A stretch of DNA of 64,000 bases from Phylloscopus collybita. Taxonomy: Eukaryota; Chordata; Aves; Passeriformes; Phylloscopidae. The translations under genes and the position numbers were made by a program. Shown in pieces: positions 13,101 to 24,519 of the stretch. Each line of letters begins with the position of its first letter. The stretch's first letter is position 1. The stretch lies in NCBI GenBank assembly GCA_027886175.1, contig JAJNNQ010000018.1:16349001-16413000 (forward strand). The letters run 5' to 3'. The notes below the pieces were generated by a model that saw nothing but the letters and a program-made list of their open reading frames with translations, was not told the DNA's origin and did no database searches.

Positions 13101-16100
13101 TTTATATTTTTACTGTCAGTTTCTACACATCAGAGACTATAGCCTACTACAGCCAGAAAGCAGTCAGTTTGAAATATTCAAAGGAATTTGCTCACTTAAA
13201 AATAAGTATTTTCCCAAAGCTATTAAAATGTGAGGAAAGTATATTAAACATGGTATTTGCTGCTAGTGTTTTATTAAGATGTAAGCTTTGAACTTCAACA
13301 CATCATTTAAATCAACATTTGTTTTATCTTTGTAGTTGAACAAGCCTTTTAATTTCTCCCATCTCATTACGTGGGAAGTCATACATGCAAACATACCTGC
13401 AGAGTTCTTATAAACACACAGAGCATTGTTTCCTAGTTCACTAGCTTTTTAATAATCTTATAGCTGAAGTACCTTCTTGTGTTTCTTTGGACCTCTGTAT
13501 CAATGAAGCCACTTCTTGATTTAAAGACTGAACTTCATTTCGCAGCAGCTGGTTCTCCAGGCGAAGATTGGACAGCTCATGTGATTTGGAATCATCACTG
13601 GCTGAAAGGCTGGGGTTGGCTACTGCACTTAGTGAGGAGTCCTTCAGGCCATTTCCTTGTGCTCCCAGGCCAGAGTCTGAACTGTCTGGAGTTTCTGTAC
13701 AGAGAGATGCAACTTTAAACAAATGCATCTATTTGTAAACTGCCTTTCTATAAACAGTAGTTCCATGTTCTGCATCAATGGTTAAGCAACAACAATGACA
13801 ATAAATCAAAATAGTTTATGCTGATATGGAATATGGAGCTCCTTCTCACAAGGGATTGCACAAAACAGGACTATTCACATGCATCATGCAATGTTTTTGT
13901 TAGACAAAGACATGGAAGTTATAAAATTTCTTACTACATAAATGGCAACTTTAGGATTTCAAAACACTAACACTATTCATGACTTTGCTGCTCAGAGAAG
14001 TCCGCAGAAGCTGAAGAGTAACAGGAAACACTAGATATACATAGCAACTAACTGCAGGAATTTTTAGTACAGACTCATTCTGTGTTTCCATTCAGATTTT
14101 GCAAACACCCATTTTTTTTTAAAAGAGAGAACAATAAAGGAACTCCTAGTGGTATTCTGAACAACAGGGCCCCGGAGGGAAGGAGGAACAACAGCCTTTT
14201 CCCATCATGCACATACACAGCATCCTTGATTAATGCTGTGAAAGCTGCAAATCTAAGATGTGATTCCACCATGCAGATAGTTGGAAGCTTTGCAGCAATG
14301 TTAAGATAAAATAACATAGCAAGCAATGAACAAGCAGGCAATCCAAACATATTACTGCTGAATTTAGTATGTTTCGGGTGAACAACTGCTGAAAAGCCAC
14401 AGGGCCAGACTGCAAATAATTCTAAGCAAGACTGCAATGCAATTGTTAAAACATTATTTAGTTCCCTTTGTGATCCCTAACCAAGCTGCTTCACCTTTCT
14501 TCTTACCACTGCAACAGCCCCTAACACCCTGAGCCCAGGGAACAGGGGCACACTATTAATTCTGAGCAACACCACACCCACAAGTAGCAGCAGTGACAGG
14601 AAGATTTCTTCCACATTTTCTCAAGCCCTTTTCTGATTAAAGCCATCCTAAGAAGTGTCATTATCTTTCCTTTGATGTATTTACAGTTTCCAACTTAGGA
14701 AATAATTTAGGTTCATTTCTTTGTCTGGAAAACTCAGTAGATTAATTAAGCTAACGAAGCAAGAAATGAGCCATTTATAGCACAGATTAGATTATAACTA
14801 TGGAAATACACAAAATATAATGTTAATTGGTTTTGTCTATAGTTAATGTATCATAAGCTACTCCAACAGATTCTGGGCTGAATATTAAAATGACACAGAT
14901 ATATCTGTACAATCAACTTCAGAAAACAGCATGTTCAAATCCTGTACTGTAACTGCATTCTTTCTTGTTTAGCAGCTTCACGATGCAAACTCTGCTCAAA
15001 AATTCCTTTCTTTCTCAGAAGAAAATTCAACAAGCCACACTGTGCAACACAAATGCTTCTTAAGCACCAATCAGCAAGGCCATAGAGCCACGTCTGTATT
15101 ATTTATTAGTAGTAAACCTTACTAAAAAGTCATGGACTCAGAAATAGAAAAATATTCACGTTTGGAAATTATCCCTTTTTATGTCTCAAACTTCTCAGCA
15201 TGTAGTAAGTAAAAGACTGGCATTTACAATACTTTACATGCTCAAAGTACTAGACAAACAATAAAGTATTCTAACCACATTACTAATAACAGAACCACTT
15301 GCTTCAATTTTCTAAAACAACTAACAGCAAAGTAGAATAGCACCAAGGATGGAGTACAGACTGGGCAGTCTGGTAGAGAACACAAGCTCCTGACCCTTCC
15401 CAGCCACATGCTATTTTGTGTGGTTGACTTGAGCCCAGCCCCAGCTTTTGACTGTCTGGCCTCGAGGCTTATTCACACCTCTGGCTTTAGACTGCAGTCA
15501 TGAACTCCTCCTGGCAAACCCAGAGGCTTTATCTCTCTGGCTCTCTCATGCCTGTAGCTCAACACCAGCCTGTAGAACTTCCTGCAGGACAAGCAAGTTT
15601 TCCAGCTCACCCCTCCTGCATGGTGGAAGAAGGAACACCTCATCCCGTGTGCTGCACTGGGGAACAGCCAACACTATCACTCCCTGGGTGAAAGTCCCAC
15701 CCCCTCCCATGTGGCAACAACAGCTAAGGGCCCCGAGTGACGAAACAAAAGCAGCAGCACCCGTGCTTCTACACGGGACATATGGGGCTGACACAAGGTT
15801 AAACCACAGCTCAGACAGGTCAGGGGAAGCAGCAGGACATAAGGTTAAACCACAGCTCAGACAGGTCAGAGGAAGCAGCAGCAACAGGGTAGATCCAAAG
15901 CACAAAAGATTTAGGTATCAATTATGAAGTTTGTCAAATTAGCATGGTATCAAGTATTACTAGTATTACCCCAGTGATGAAAAAGTGTGAAAGGCCCTGC
16001 TGTACCTCACCCACTTGACATACTACCACCATTAAATGTTTCATGAAGTGACATGAAGTTTCATGCGTTACCTAGCCTTACCCTAGACATGCTTGGGTTT

Positions 16101-16698
16101 TAAATATCTCTAGGTTCAATACTATTTAACTACCATTGCCTTGGCTCCTGAGGGAATTATCTTCAGTAGTTTTTGCGCTCTGCGTACTGGTAGACACAGA
16201 ACTAATGCTTGAAGTCCGAGAGTGATTCTGAAGAACAGGTGCCTTGCTCTTCTCCTTTTTAGAATCTATTCTTCCATTAGGTTCTTTCTCTGAACTGTTG
16301 AGAAAATCAAATAGCAACTCATCATCTGGTTCTGACTTTTTTCTTCTTACAAAATGTGAGGCAGCTCTGGGTGTGGAAGCATTTTCTACTGGAGAAGCTG
16401 CCTCTGAGGATGTCCTACGTGCTGTTTTAACATTTGCTGTTCCTGCCAGGATTGTGGCCTTTTGGTGTTTAATATTTTCAGCTGCTGAGGAAATGTAGGC
16501 TGCTTTGGATGATGTCTGGTATTTCAGTTCTCCAGCATGCTGTCGCACTTCAGAATATTCATTGGCAGAGTCCAAGTTCTTATTATCATAAACTGCACTG
16601 CTTGATGTGTCTTTTTTGTTCAGAGCTGATGCAGCTCCTTGATCTACCCTGTTGAGTAGATCCTCCGCCTTTCCAGCGAGATCAGCAAGCCAAGACAT
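1092..16698 (-). CDS. GOLGA5: Golgin-84 (golgin A5), complete coding region in 12 coding exons
   Basis: Golgin-84 is a tail-anchored coiled-coil protein of Golgi cisternae that captures intra-Golgi (COPI) vesicles and binds Rab GTPases (family knowledge). Twelve exons with GT-AG borders join without a frame break to 2,211 nt, 736 codons plus stop; human golgin-84 has 731. Exons (minus strand): 16698-16134, 13694-13473, 12457-12238, 11704-11581, 10876-10673, 9558-9388, 8851-8723, 6801-6703, 5090-4865, 3110-3005, 2048-1985, 1172-1092. Residues 1-220 are low complexity and contain the conserved stretch FVRRKKSEPDDELLFDFLNS. About 221-640 is heptad-like coiled coil rich in E, Q, L and K. Residues 704-724 form the single hydrophobic C-terminal anchor, followed by a short tail ending SPSGR. 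The start MSWLADLAGKAEDLLNRVDQ matches the family N terminus, has A at -3, and an in-frame TAG lies upstream at 16731-16729. Head to head with LGMN. Confidence 0.96.
1985..2048 (-). CDS. GOLGA5: GOLGA5 exon 12: first part of the tail anchor
   Basis: Acceptor CTGTGTAG, donor GTGAGT. With two bases from exon 11 it encodes residues 689-710, SIRLGIFLRRYPIARVFVII then YM, identical to my recollection of the human sequence. It includes the basic patch preceding the membrane segment and its first seven residues. Confidence 0.96.
3005..3110 (-). CDS. GOLGA5: GOLGA5 exon 11: juxtamembrane linker, unusually GC/CpG-rich
   Basis: Acceptor CCACCAG, donor GGTGAGAG. Encodes ARLRSVPVLFSDADGGGAGV and YGRVRRAASTIDQF; human has the same frame of landmarks (RLRNVPVLF, MYGKVRKAASSIDQFS). 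Relative to human, Lys changes to Arg and Asn/Thr to Gly/Ala. The exon has about ten CpG in 106 bp although the surrounding introns are AT-rich. Confidence 0.95.
3188..3812 (+). mobile_element. Solo LTR of an endogenous retrovirus
   Basis: A 625-bp element begins TGTCCTAGG and ends in CA. It is flanked by the direct repeat CAAAC (3183-3187 and 3813-3817), consistent with a target-site duplication of 5 bp. It carries a TATA-like tggatataat near 3,440 and an ATTAAA near the 3' end following a T-rich stretch. No gag, pol or env sequence is adjacent, so this is a recombined solo LTR. It sits in the GOLGA5 intron between exons 10 and 11, antisense to the gene. The style resembles LTRs common in songbird genomes; the exact family cannot be named without a library search. 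Confidence 0.82.
4865..5090 (-). CDS. GOLGA5: GOLGA5 exon 10: end of the coiled coil
   Basis: Acceptor CTTTTTTTAG, donor GGTAAAT. Encodes LTNKTLSSSSQTELENRLHQ, then LTETLIQKQTMLESLSTEKN and LERLEQQLKAIQ, then the short Ser/Asn-rich hinge INMAGIDGAE. It leaves with one base of a Gly codon. Confidence 0.95.
6703..6801 (-). CDS. GOLGA5: GOLGA5 exon 9: coiled coil
   Basis: Acceptor TTTATAG, donor GTGTGT, phase 0, 33 codons. Encodes ELRYTEEELYRTKNTLQSRI and KDREEEIQKLRNQ, close to human across the whole exon. It continues exon 8 with no length change relative to human. Confidence 0.95.
8437..8493. repeat. Inverted repeat (57 bp) inside a GOLGA5 intron ORF
   Basis: The arms cctgctgaataaa (8437-8449) and tttattcagcagg (8481-8493) are perfect 13-bp reverse complements. 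Inside them, agatcctga and taggatcct pair imperfectly, so nearly the whole unit can fold. Confidence 0.85.
8723..8851 (-). CDS. GOLGA5: GOLGA5 exon 8: coiled coil
   Basis: Acceptor TTATTTCAG, donor GTAGGG, phase 0, 43 codons. Encodes DMETQQVSEAESVREQLQDL, QEQISAHKMAKQEAEAELER and QKQ. The canonical next exon is at 6801-6703; an intronic ORF with its own acceptor at 8600 lies between them (see findings). Confidence 0.95.
9388..9558 (-). CDS. GOLGA5: GOLGA5 exon 7: coiled coil
   Basis: Acceptor TTTTTTCAG, donor GTAGCT, phase 0, 57 codons. Encodes SKEKLINSLKEGSGIEGLDS, then ELEELRHERDTQREEIQKLM and GQIQQMRTELQ. The family has the same exon content and length here. Confidence 0.95.
10673..10876 (-). 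CDS. GOLGA5: GOLGA5 exon 6: coiled coil
   Basis: Acceptor TAATAG, donor consensus GTAAGT, phase 0 at both ends (68 codons). Encodes SEFAARLSKVEAERQSLAEG, AERKYLDEKRRADELQQQVK and KQELTDYKQKATRILQ, matching human golgin-84 almost residue for residue in the last block. Confidence 0.95.
11117..11148. repeat. Perfect 32-bp palindrome in a GOLGA5 intron
   Basis: The 16-bp arm AATAAATATGAATAAT is followed directly by its exact reverse complement, with no spacer. It is pure AT apart from one G/C pair per arm and lies in the intron between exons 5 and 6. Confidence 0.95.
11581..11704 (-). CDS. GOLGA5: GOLGA5 exon 5: coiled coil
   Basis: Acceptor TTTCAG and donor GTTAGA. The exon completes the Arg codon and encodes IIQDHSEGSSLQNQALQTLQ followed by ERLRDADSALKREQESYKQMQ in part; it ends in phase 0. 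This exon is too short and open-ended to stand out as an ORF; it was found by matching the family sequence. Confidence 0.94.
12238..12457 (-). CDS. GOLGA5: GOLGA5 exon 4: coiled coil
   Basis: Acceptor TTTTGTAG, donor GGTACTTC. Encodes ELNKSREQVEKWNADHSKSD through LEALQSEKS, including the conserved AKDSQLAVLKVRLQEADQLL block. It enters in phase 1 and leaves with two bases of an Arg codon. Confidence 0.95.
13473..13694 (-). CDS. GOLGA5: GOLGA5 exon 3: linker and start of coiled coil
   Basis: Acceptor TGTACAG, donor GGTACTTC; phase 1 at both ends. It encodes ETPDSSDSGLGAQGNG... and then the highly conserved SHELSNLRLENQLLRNEVQS, where the coiled coil begins. The first half (a Ser/Gly-rich linker) is poorly conserved with human; the second half is nearly identical. 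Confidence 0.94.
15795..15886. repeat. 46-bp tandem duplication in GOLGA5 intron 2
   Basis: Two near-identical copies start at 15795 and 15841 (aaggttaaaccacagctcag, then acaggtcag, then ggaagcagcag). They lie at the end of a relatively GC-rich block at 15,440-15,890 that differs in composition from the rest of the intron and may be an unclassified repeat. Confidence 0.85.
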
Positions 16699-16749
16699 GA
16701 TGAATGTCTGTTGATGAACTCTGCACAACTAAAATTTCAGGACCATATA
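16134..16749 (-). CDS. GOLGA5: GOLGA5 exon 2: short 5' UTR, start codon, residues 1-188
   Basis: The acceptor CTTTTGCAG ends at 16750, so the exon begins at 16749 with about 51 nt of 5' UTR. The ATG is 16698-16696. The coding part encodes the golgin-84 N-terminal region and ends after one base of codon 189 at a GTAGTT donor. The N-terminal segment matches human golgin-84 closely in the MSW...LNRVDQGAA block and in the basic/acidic RRKKSEPDDE block, and is divergent in the Ser/Thr-rich end. Confidence 0.93.
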
Positions 16750-17099
16750 CTGCAAAAGACAGATGGATGAAAAATCAGATTGCTGCTAATAAGGCAAGAT
16801 GTATTGTTTACCTAAACAATTGCTGTGTTGCGTTAAGCTATTAGTGTTGTAGTTATTATAATAACTTCTTTTCTTCTACTCATTTCTTATTTTGCTGTTT
16901 CGATAATTAATGGAAATACACCAAATCAGTTTCTGAGGAACGCAGACAAAACGTAGCTTTTAAAATCAAGGTTACTAAAATCAGACCACTGCATCAGTTT
17001 CTGGTATCATCAGCTTCTACAGAGTATCAGAAGGAGAAAACAACTATGCCTTAGACGATTGGCCTGCAAATTCCCAACCTGGCTCAGGCAGATCTTCTC

Positions 17100-17625
17100 C
17101 CTCACAAACTCTGCAGCCCGCTGCCTCTCCCGTGACACCAACACGGCAGACAGCTGCGTGCCTTCAGCTACACCACGGGCCTGCGACACCACAGCGGCGG
17201 CGTGTGCCTCTACCCCAGCTCTGGGGAAGGCGACGTTCAGAGTGGCCGCTGCCCCCCACCCCCAGCACCGTCTGTCCGCCGCCCTCCACTGCCCGGGCCC
17301 CACTCAGGAGCGGCGGGAGCCTCAGCACGGCCCGGCCTCACCTCCTGCAAGCACAGGGGACGCCCCGGCCCGAGGGGCGCCGTGAGGGGCCGGCGGTCAG
17401 CGCGGGGCCGCGGGCCGGGCCGGGCGGCTCAGCCCCATCGCTTCCGGCAGACGTGGCCGCCTTTCCGGGGGCGCCGCGCACAGGCGCGCGCACAGGCCCC
17501 GCCCCCGCCGCGCACAGGCCCCGCCCCCGCCGCCCTCAGGCCCCGCCCCCGCCGCCCTCAGGCCCTGCCCCTCACGCCCGGCGCGCCCGCCCCCTGGCGG
17601 TGCTTTCGGTAGCCTTTGAGGTGAG
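17100..17625 (-). promoter_or_regulatory. GOLGA5: CpG-island promoter and probable non-coding exon 1 of GOLGA5
   Basis: This is a GC/CpG-dense block upstream of the coding start, in AT-rich surroundings. A strong minus-strand donor (CAGGAG then GTGAGG, exon edge at 17342) fits a non-coding first exon spliced to the acceptor at 16750. An ETS-type CTTCCGG is at 17441-17447. Stacked GC boxes lie at 17493-17579. No TATA box is evident, as expected for a housekeeping CpG promoter. The transcription start is not resolvable; roughly 17,400-17,500 is inferred. Confidence 0.7.
17493..17579. repeat. 22-bp tandem repeat of GC boxes in the GOLGA5 promoter
   Basis: Units start at 17493, 17515, 17537 and 17559 with an exact 22-bp period. 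The second and third units are identical, the first differs at its end, and the fourth is degenerate. Units one to three carry CCCCGCCC, an Sp1/KLF-type site, so sites recur every two helical turns. Confidence 0.9.
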
Positions 17626-17650
17626 ACAGGAGGAACTGCGAATGCCGCAG

Positions 17651-17770
17651 GATCACAGAATTATCTGTGTTGGAAAAGATCTCAAAGATCAGTGAGCCCA
17701 GCTGTTGGCCCAGCACTGCCTAATCCACCAGTAAAACCACATTCTCCGGTGCGGCGTACTTGTGGCTGTA
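17651..17770 (-). mobile_element. CR1 LINE 3'-end fragment
   Basis: The segment reads as the reverse complement of a CR1 tail: atcacagaat, then ttggaaaagatctcaaagatca, then cccagcactgcctaatccacc. This matches the class whose tail contains an AAGACCTCTAAGATCATC-type stretch. It ends about 30 bp from the GOLGA5 CpG island. The right boundary is vague and may reach 17,830. Confidence 0.7.
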
Positions 17771-17839
17771 ACGTCCTTCCCTATCATCTGTGACTCGGTG
17801 TCTGCAACCCACAGTTCTTGAAAGATTTCAAGCTTCATG

Positions 17840-20800
17840 GCTGTTATCTCACTTCTTTAAATGCTTATTCTTAGTAAGGATAGCTGTTAAAGTGTACATA
17901 AACTACACTTAAGATACAAGATACTTAAAGCACTACATAAGGTTTAGTTTTGTTGTTGTTCATCCTCTTGTCCCCTTAATTTGTTTCCTCAGCCTTCTAT
18001 ACCAACATATCGCAGTTCACCACCATACTTGCTTCACAGAGAGTTTCTACTTACGCCTGAAATATCAGCAAGAATGTGAATGAAGACAACACTTACACCT
18101 CCAGCCACTTCAGATCCTCCTCTGTTGAGGACTTGTTGTCCTCTGATTATAATGTTGAATGCATGGCTGGTGACCTACATTCATGTTTCCCCAGAGCTCT
18201 ACTTGTTATCTTGTCAGATCACATCTCACTAGTATTCCCCGGTTAAATTCACTGGTATGCTGCTATCAAGTTATTTGAATGTTGTTACCTGGTTTACAGA
18301 AGTTTCCTTACATTTTATCATGGTAATCCCCTTCCAATGAGGAATATACAATATTTGGAAAGATTATGAAGAGTTCCTGTGTAGGTCAAAGGCTTTAAAA
18401 CGTTTGGCTGCAGATATGAATTATCAATTATCATTGAGCATCCTTAGGACTTAAGCCCAAGCAGGAGACATCAGCTCTGCTGCCTATTCAGAACATACTC
18501 ATGGCACTAGTACTGGCACAGGTTAATAGAAAATCCATCCTGCCTTTAAGCAACACATTAGAAATAATAAACCAAATGAATTCACAACCTTCAACTTTTA
18601 CATCATGTGAATTGGCTTCACATAAGCATCATTTCAATCTATGTGAATGCATCACCTTCTCAGGCACCAAGAAAAGGAGAGGTTTTTAAGATATTTTAAG
18701 AGATTTTATTAATTACAAGTTTACACTTGTTTTACTCAGCTTGTTCAACCTTCAAAATGTGCTACAAATCCCTTCAATGGAAAATTCACATATGATTGTG
18801 AATGTTTGAAGTATTTGATCATTGCACACCAAAATGGCATGAACAATGTTCAAAAGAAACATGAAAGGCCAAAGCAAATGCCCTAGATTGTCTCTGTCTT
18901 TTACAGAGGGGATAGAAACAAAGCATATTTCAATCCATAAAATATCTGATTGCATCATTGCATCTAACAATCTCTTCTCTGCATTAGTCTGAAAACCTGT
19001 TTAGGAAATATACCCATAGCAGAGATGCATAACCAGCAAGAGAAGTTAAATTCACATTTTAACATGCCCCTTTCCACTCTAGAGCCATTGCATCGTCCTT
19101 GTTTGACTCAATCATCTTACAAATGTAAACTAGTTTAGATAAGTAAATGATTGTACAGAAGTGCCTTTTATTCAAGATTACATAGGCAGACTCCTAGGAT
19201 CACATCTGAACTGCCCATAGCCTGAGAATTTCCAGTTCTTGCAGAGGACATCTTTATTTACCTTGAAGTAAATTCCATGGCAACTCCCTTTCCCTATTCA
19301 TACAAAATCTTTAAAACAGGGATCCTGTACTGATAAAGGGATTGGCTAAGAGTGGGGGAAAACAAACCCTTTAAGTCCTTTATAGTTTTTATATTGAATT
19401 GTTCAGTTATAGAATCATTCCATAAGAGAAATCATACTTTATGTGCAATCTGGGAAACAGTTATTCCCTCTAAACGCTCTGATAAAATGTAGCAACTCCA
19501 CTACATTTCCCCCCCTATTTAGTGTCTCACATGTGGTGTGCGATCTTTGCAATTGCCTGATTTCTAGAAGACATAAAGATTACAACAACTCTATTAAAAT
19601 TTGTTCTGTTTACATTTTCACAATTACTGATAGTCTCCAAAAATAATGTCTCCATATATAAAATTACAAAAAAAATTAGCAGAAAAATAGCAGAAAAAAA
19701 TAGCAGAAAAAATAGCAGGCTGAGACCCTGAATAAGCAGTGATATCTCTTTCCTTGGTGCTTTTTTAAGATCTGTATTTTTATTTATAACTGATGTTCTC
19801 AGGTTTTGCAGAGTGGTGAGGAAGATAGAAGAAGGAAAGAGAACCTGCTGCTTGTTCCACTGACCTGGACTGCTAGGCTGAGTGGTGAGAATATTTAATT
19901 CTGTCACAAGGGGCATACAGCTTCATTAACTACCACTGAAAACTTTACAGGTGCCTTTTCAGTTTACAGGTGCCCTCCCCAGGGTCCAGGCCCTGATCTG
20001 AGATGCTACACGTTTTGCTGCATAGTTTGACAGGTTCTGGCTGCAATTGTCTGCAAGCATGAAAAGGGAGAGATTCATATCTAGCTGTAGCCAAAAAATT
20101 AGACTTTCTGTACAAAGCCTTTAGATCCCTATTCATACTCAAAGTAGAAGTAATTTGAAGCTATAACTTACAGACATTATTTTTGCCTATTATAGCTCTC
20201 ATTGTAAGGAAATTTAAATAACAAAGCTAGAAAAGATCTGCCCCAATAACCATTTCACAACAAGATTAACTCACTTCCTCAAAACTCATTGCAAGAAAAC
20301 ATTTGGGGCTTTAGGTTTGATTTTTTTAATTAAAAAATGAGGCAGACCCAGCAGTTGAACTTTGAGCTGATTCACAGCTCATTTTCATCGCTCATTAAGG
20401 CAAATTTTTAGGTGGAAGAGGCAAAACAGATATGTAGTCATGTGACTTGTACTAAGTTAATCTCTTCTCTAAGTATACTGAAATAGGGCTTTGGTGGTTA
20501 GCTTCTGTAAAAGACTGCTGAAAACCATAAAAATTGCAAAAAATACAGCATCAAAAAATAAAGATGTGCTATGTCATCCTCATTCAGCCTTCTTTTTCAC
20601 GTGTCGTGATATATTAATACACAACTGCATATCTGGTCTAAGGTCTCTGATTAATGCAGTATGTTGGAAATGTGCCAAATATCAAGTATTGCAGAATAAG
20701 GTGATGGCCACTGGATGAGTTGCTACTTAAACTTTTATTTAATTCTCAGCATTCACTGCGTGGCTTCGTGCCATTCATCACTTCAATGCAGCAGTGAATA

Positions 20801-23800
20801 AAATGGTATGAACTTGTCCATAAGTTCATACTATAGTCTATGACTTTGCCTGACTGTGTGTGGGCAGAGAAATCAGGTCCCGCCCAAAAAGCTGCTGTGA
20901 AACAGCTCTGTGCTGGCTGCTCATGTCCCCGTGGTAAAGGAGGGAACATAGCCTCCTCTTTTAGCTGCCTGGCGTGGCCTCACCCACAGTCCCCAGGGGA
21001 GCTACCTTCGAGCTGTCACATCTGCCCACAGCACACAGTTCACACACCCACAGCCTCTGAGGCAACTGCTGTGACGATCTTCACATTCCAGTGGGGAACT
21101 GAGGCAGAGTGAGGAGGAACTAAAGATGAAATCCTCGTCCATGCCTGAACAGAGCAAAGCAGGTTTGGTCCGGTCAAAATGTACAAACCCCAGGGATGGA
21201 TCATGGCCAGTGCTAATGAATGTGTAAGCATTTCAATCATCAGCCTTCAGTGCACTTCTGGGATCTGAAGGTATGGCACCTGTCTAGATGGGATTGGCCT
21301 CTCAGAAACAAGGTTAAAAGTCACAGGCATGATTTGAACATAATCACTTGCTTGGTTAGAAATGCCAATCAAAGCACAAATCTCTTTCTGAAAGTGGCCA
21401 GCTGCAAGTAGTAAGGGAAGGAACAGTAACAGGACAGGAGGTTTTTCTCAGCTACACTCTCCTTAGAATTTTGACTCAGGGACTTCCAAAGCCAAAGGGG
21501 GTATCTGCATTTAAAAGGCCTTCAAAGATTTTTAAAATTTCAATTTATTTAATAATTAATAGAACTCTTCAACGCATACAGGTGCAAAAGGATCTCAGTT
21601 AAAGAATTTGTAAACAGAGGCACAATTCTGTTTTCTTTTGCTGGATCATCCACACCCCCACACTTGATCCCCACCCCCCTCCCTTTTTATTTTCCTTGGT
21701 ATCACTGAATGATTTATAAATTGAAAATTATCAGAAAGCAGTTCTTCCATAAACATATAGCATGGAAAATGTTAGACTAAACTTACAGGAGTTTGAGGGG
21801 GACTTCTTATAAAAGTCCATTTTAACATGAAATGATGGAAATTCTTAACTCTGCCTAGTGGCTGTAACTATTGGCACATGAGTTTACATAAGGTGCAAGG
21901 GTGCAATGCAATAGACCCTGGCTAGAACATGTAGCTGACTGATGGCTGGAATATTTGGAGTTAGATCACTCCTCATTTTTGCCCTGGAAAGGTTGCTCTG
22001 TCTCCACTGTTGCATCCTCACTTTTGTGTCAAAATGAAAGACACAACGTTATGATGTGCTTGTATTCCTGCTTCCTCAGTGTAACTCAGCTGTATTAGGA
22101 ACACACACACACACTTTCTTTCAATCTTCCTGTTGTTACTGTGTGTATTTTCTTTTCTTACTGCTATTTCTTTATTTTTCTGTAATAAATCACAGTAACA
22201 CTTTTTCTGCAGTGTCCTCACTACCTAATCCCCTTCCTCTATATAAGAATGACAGAATTAGCATATTATTCTCCTAGCAGAAAACAAAGCCAGCCCTCCT
22301 AGACACTGCCAAAATTACCAAAGTTAGGACATCAAAAGTGTCTAGTGACATTTAAAAAATAGCAGTTTAAGGAATACCAAGTCTGGATAGTAAAATGCTA
22401 TTTAAGGATTCAGAGGGTTATTTGTATTATGTCATATGCCTTTCTTTGGCATATTCATGACCTCAAGGTACTCAGAATAAGTCTTTGAAAGGGTAGAGGT
22501 TTACCCCTAACAAGGAGATGCAATTTTATGCAAAGAATGGAAGACTAGCTCATGATGTGAGTGCTGGGTGAAAGATCTTCACTGGGCCAGTTCAGCAACT
22601 TCCTGGGTTAATCGTGGATTACATGGATTAATCCTGGGGTTGCAAATGCACAGACTTCCAGGGCAAGCTTGACCATAATGGAGGGAAACGTAGTTTAACC
22701 AACAGAGAGAGAAAAGAGCATTATTCCTGATAGTGGCAATGGGTAATGCAACTGTTTGGAATCCAAGCGCAGATATCCACAGTGATACTGCAAACATATC
22801 ATATATTTAGACATTAATTGTGTGCAGGAAAAAAATCATTATCAAGAGGATGCATGCAGTGAGGTTTAGGAAATATGTCAGATATGAGGATATCCACAAC
22901 TGTCTGCAATGAACTAGACAATAGAACTCAACTTCAGAGAATTCTGTTCTGGCTATCCCATTTAAAATGGCTTTTTTCCCCCACAGTTTTCAGTGGATAT
23001 TCTGTAGGTATGAAAATGCTGATGAACTAGATTTTCAATAAATAACACTGCCAATTGTTATTGGCTATTATCTTATTTCACAATTTTTAAAATACATTCC
23101 CCATTGCATAGTCACAGAGGTTATTTGGAAGCCGCTCCCAGTAAGGATTGTTTGAAGTATTTTAACCTTTAGATTCTTCCCCTTTTCTTCCTCCCTGCTT
23201 GTTTTCTCTAGTACACATAGTCGTTTCTTTGAATTTCCCAATCATAGGGATATTTGAGGATATCACCTCACATCTACCTTATCCTACACCAAACTTCTGG
23301 GTTTTTTCCAAGCAACTCCCTTGACTACACTTCACTACAAAAGCAGGAAAGTGTCATCTGCAGAAGAGGTGCCCAAGGTTAGAAGTTATTTTCATTTTAT
23401 CTGTAGGTTAAAAATAGAAATCTAACCTGAGTGCATTTAGCTTTTCTGATGAACCTTTTTTCAGCTCTCCATGCAAGCTTGTGTTCAAGGAAGCATTTCT
23501 TCATTTGCAACTGACACTGTTTTGCATGTAGTGACCACACAGCCCTGGACTTAAACTTTGTGGAACACTTATTCAGACTTCCCCAGATATAAATATAAAA
23601 CTGTTATATGCAGACAGTTCCTGCATATCGATGTCTCTAAGCTCTGTCTTCAGTGTGTGTCTGTATATGTTCCTATTCCCCTGTTCACAGAGTAAATCAC
23701 AGCTTCTCCTTCCCCAGCAGAATTCTGCCTGGAGAAACAACCTGAAATATTACATTTCCTGGAACATTGTTGTCTTTCCTCATAAAGTTCATAGGAGAAA

Positions 23801-24070
23801 GGAGCAACAAAAAATACCTAACTTCTTTTGGTCTTGAAAGAAACAGTGTTTTCTCTGGTGCTCAAGTCTTTCCTACTTTTCCACTACTTTCAACAAAAAT
23901 ATAGCAACCCACTATATCGAACATGGTCAAATGTAGTTAAAACTGTCAAAACAGTTGGAAGAAATCATGTAAAAAGCTATAAGGAGATTTTCCCTCATTC
24001 ACTTTCAAAATGTATGTGTATATTCCCCAAGTGAAGTTAGTGAACTGAATCTCTGAATTCCTCTTTTTTC
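17840..24070. other. Gene-free stretch between the GOLGA5 and LGMN promoters, left part
   Basis: The sequence is AT-rich. I found no exon with family similarity, no RNA gene and no clear large repeat. A small A-rich tandem array of roughly 12-bp aaaaatagcag-type units is at 19,667-19,718, and a short CA run is near 22,100. Short ORFs are at chance level. Confidence 0.6.
19667..19718. repeat. A-rich minisatellite
   Basis: Four copies of an AATAGCAG/AATTAGCAG core are separated by A runs of variable length, giving a 10-13 bp period. Confidence 0.8.
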
Positions 24071-24074
24071 CAGA

Positions 24075-24515
<441 letters not shown>

Positions 24516-24519
24516 GAAT

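Noticed and set aside
14075..14437. 120-codon minus-strand frame in GOLGA5 intron 2
   Set aside because: No matching splice phase with exon 2 or 3 and no homology seen; the canonical join already gives the expected protein.
17059..17695. Frames of 108-187 codons in the GOLGA5 CpG island
   Set aside because: Same composition artefact, antisense to the gene and running through the 22-bp GC-box repeats and into a CR1 fragment.
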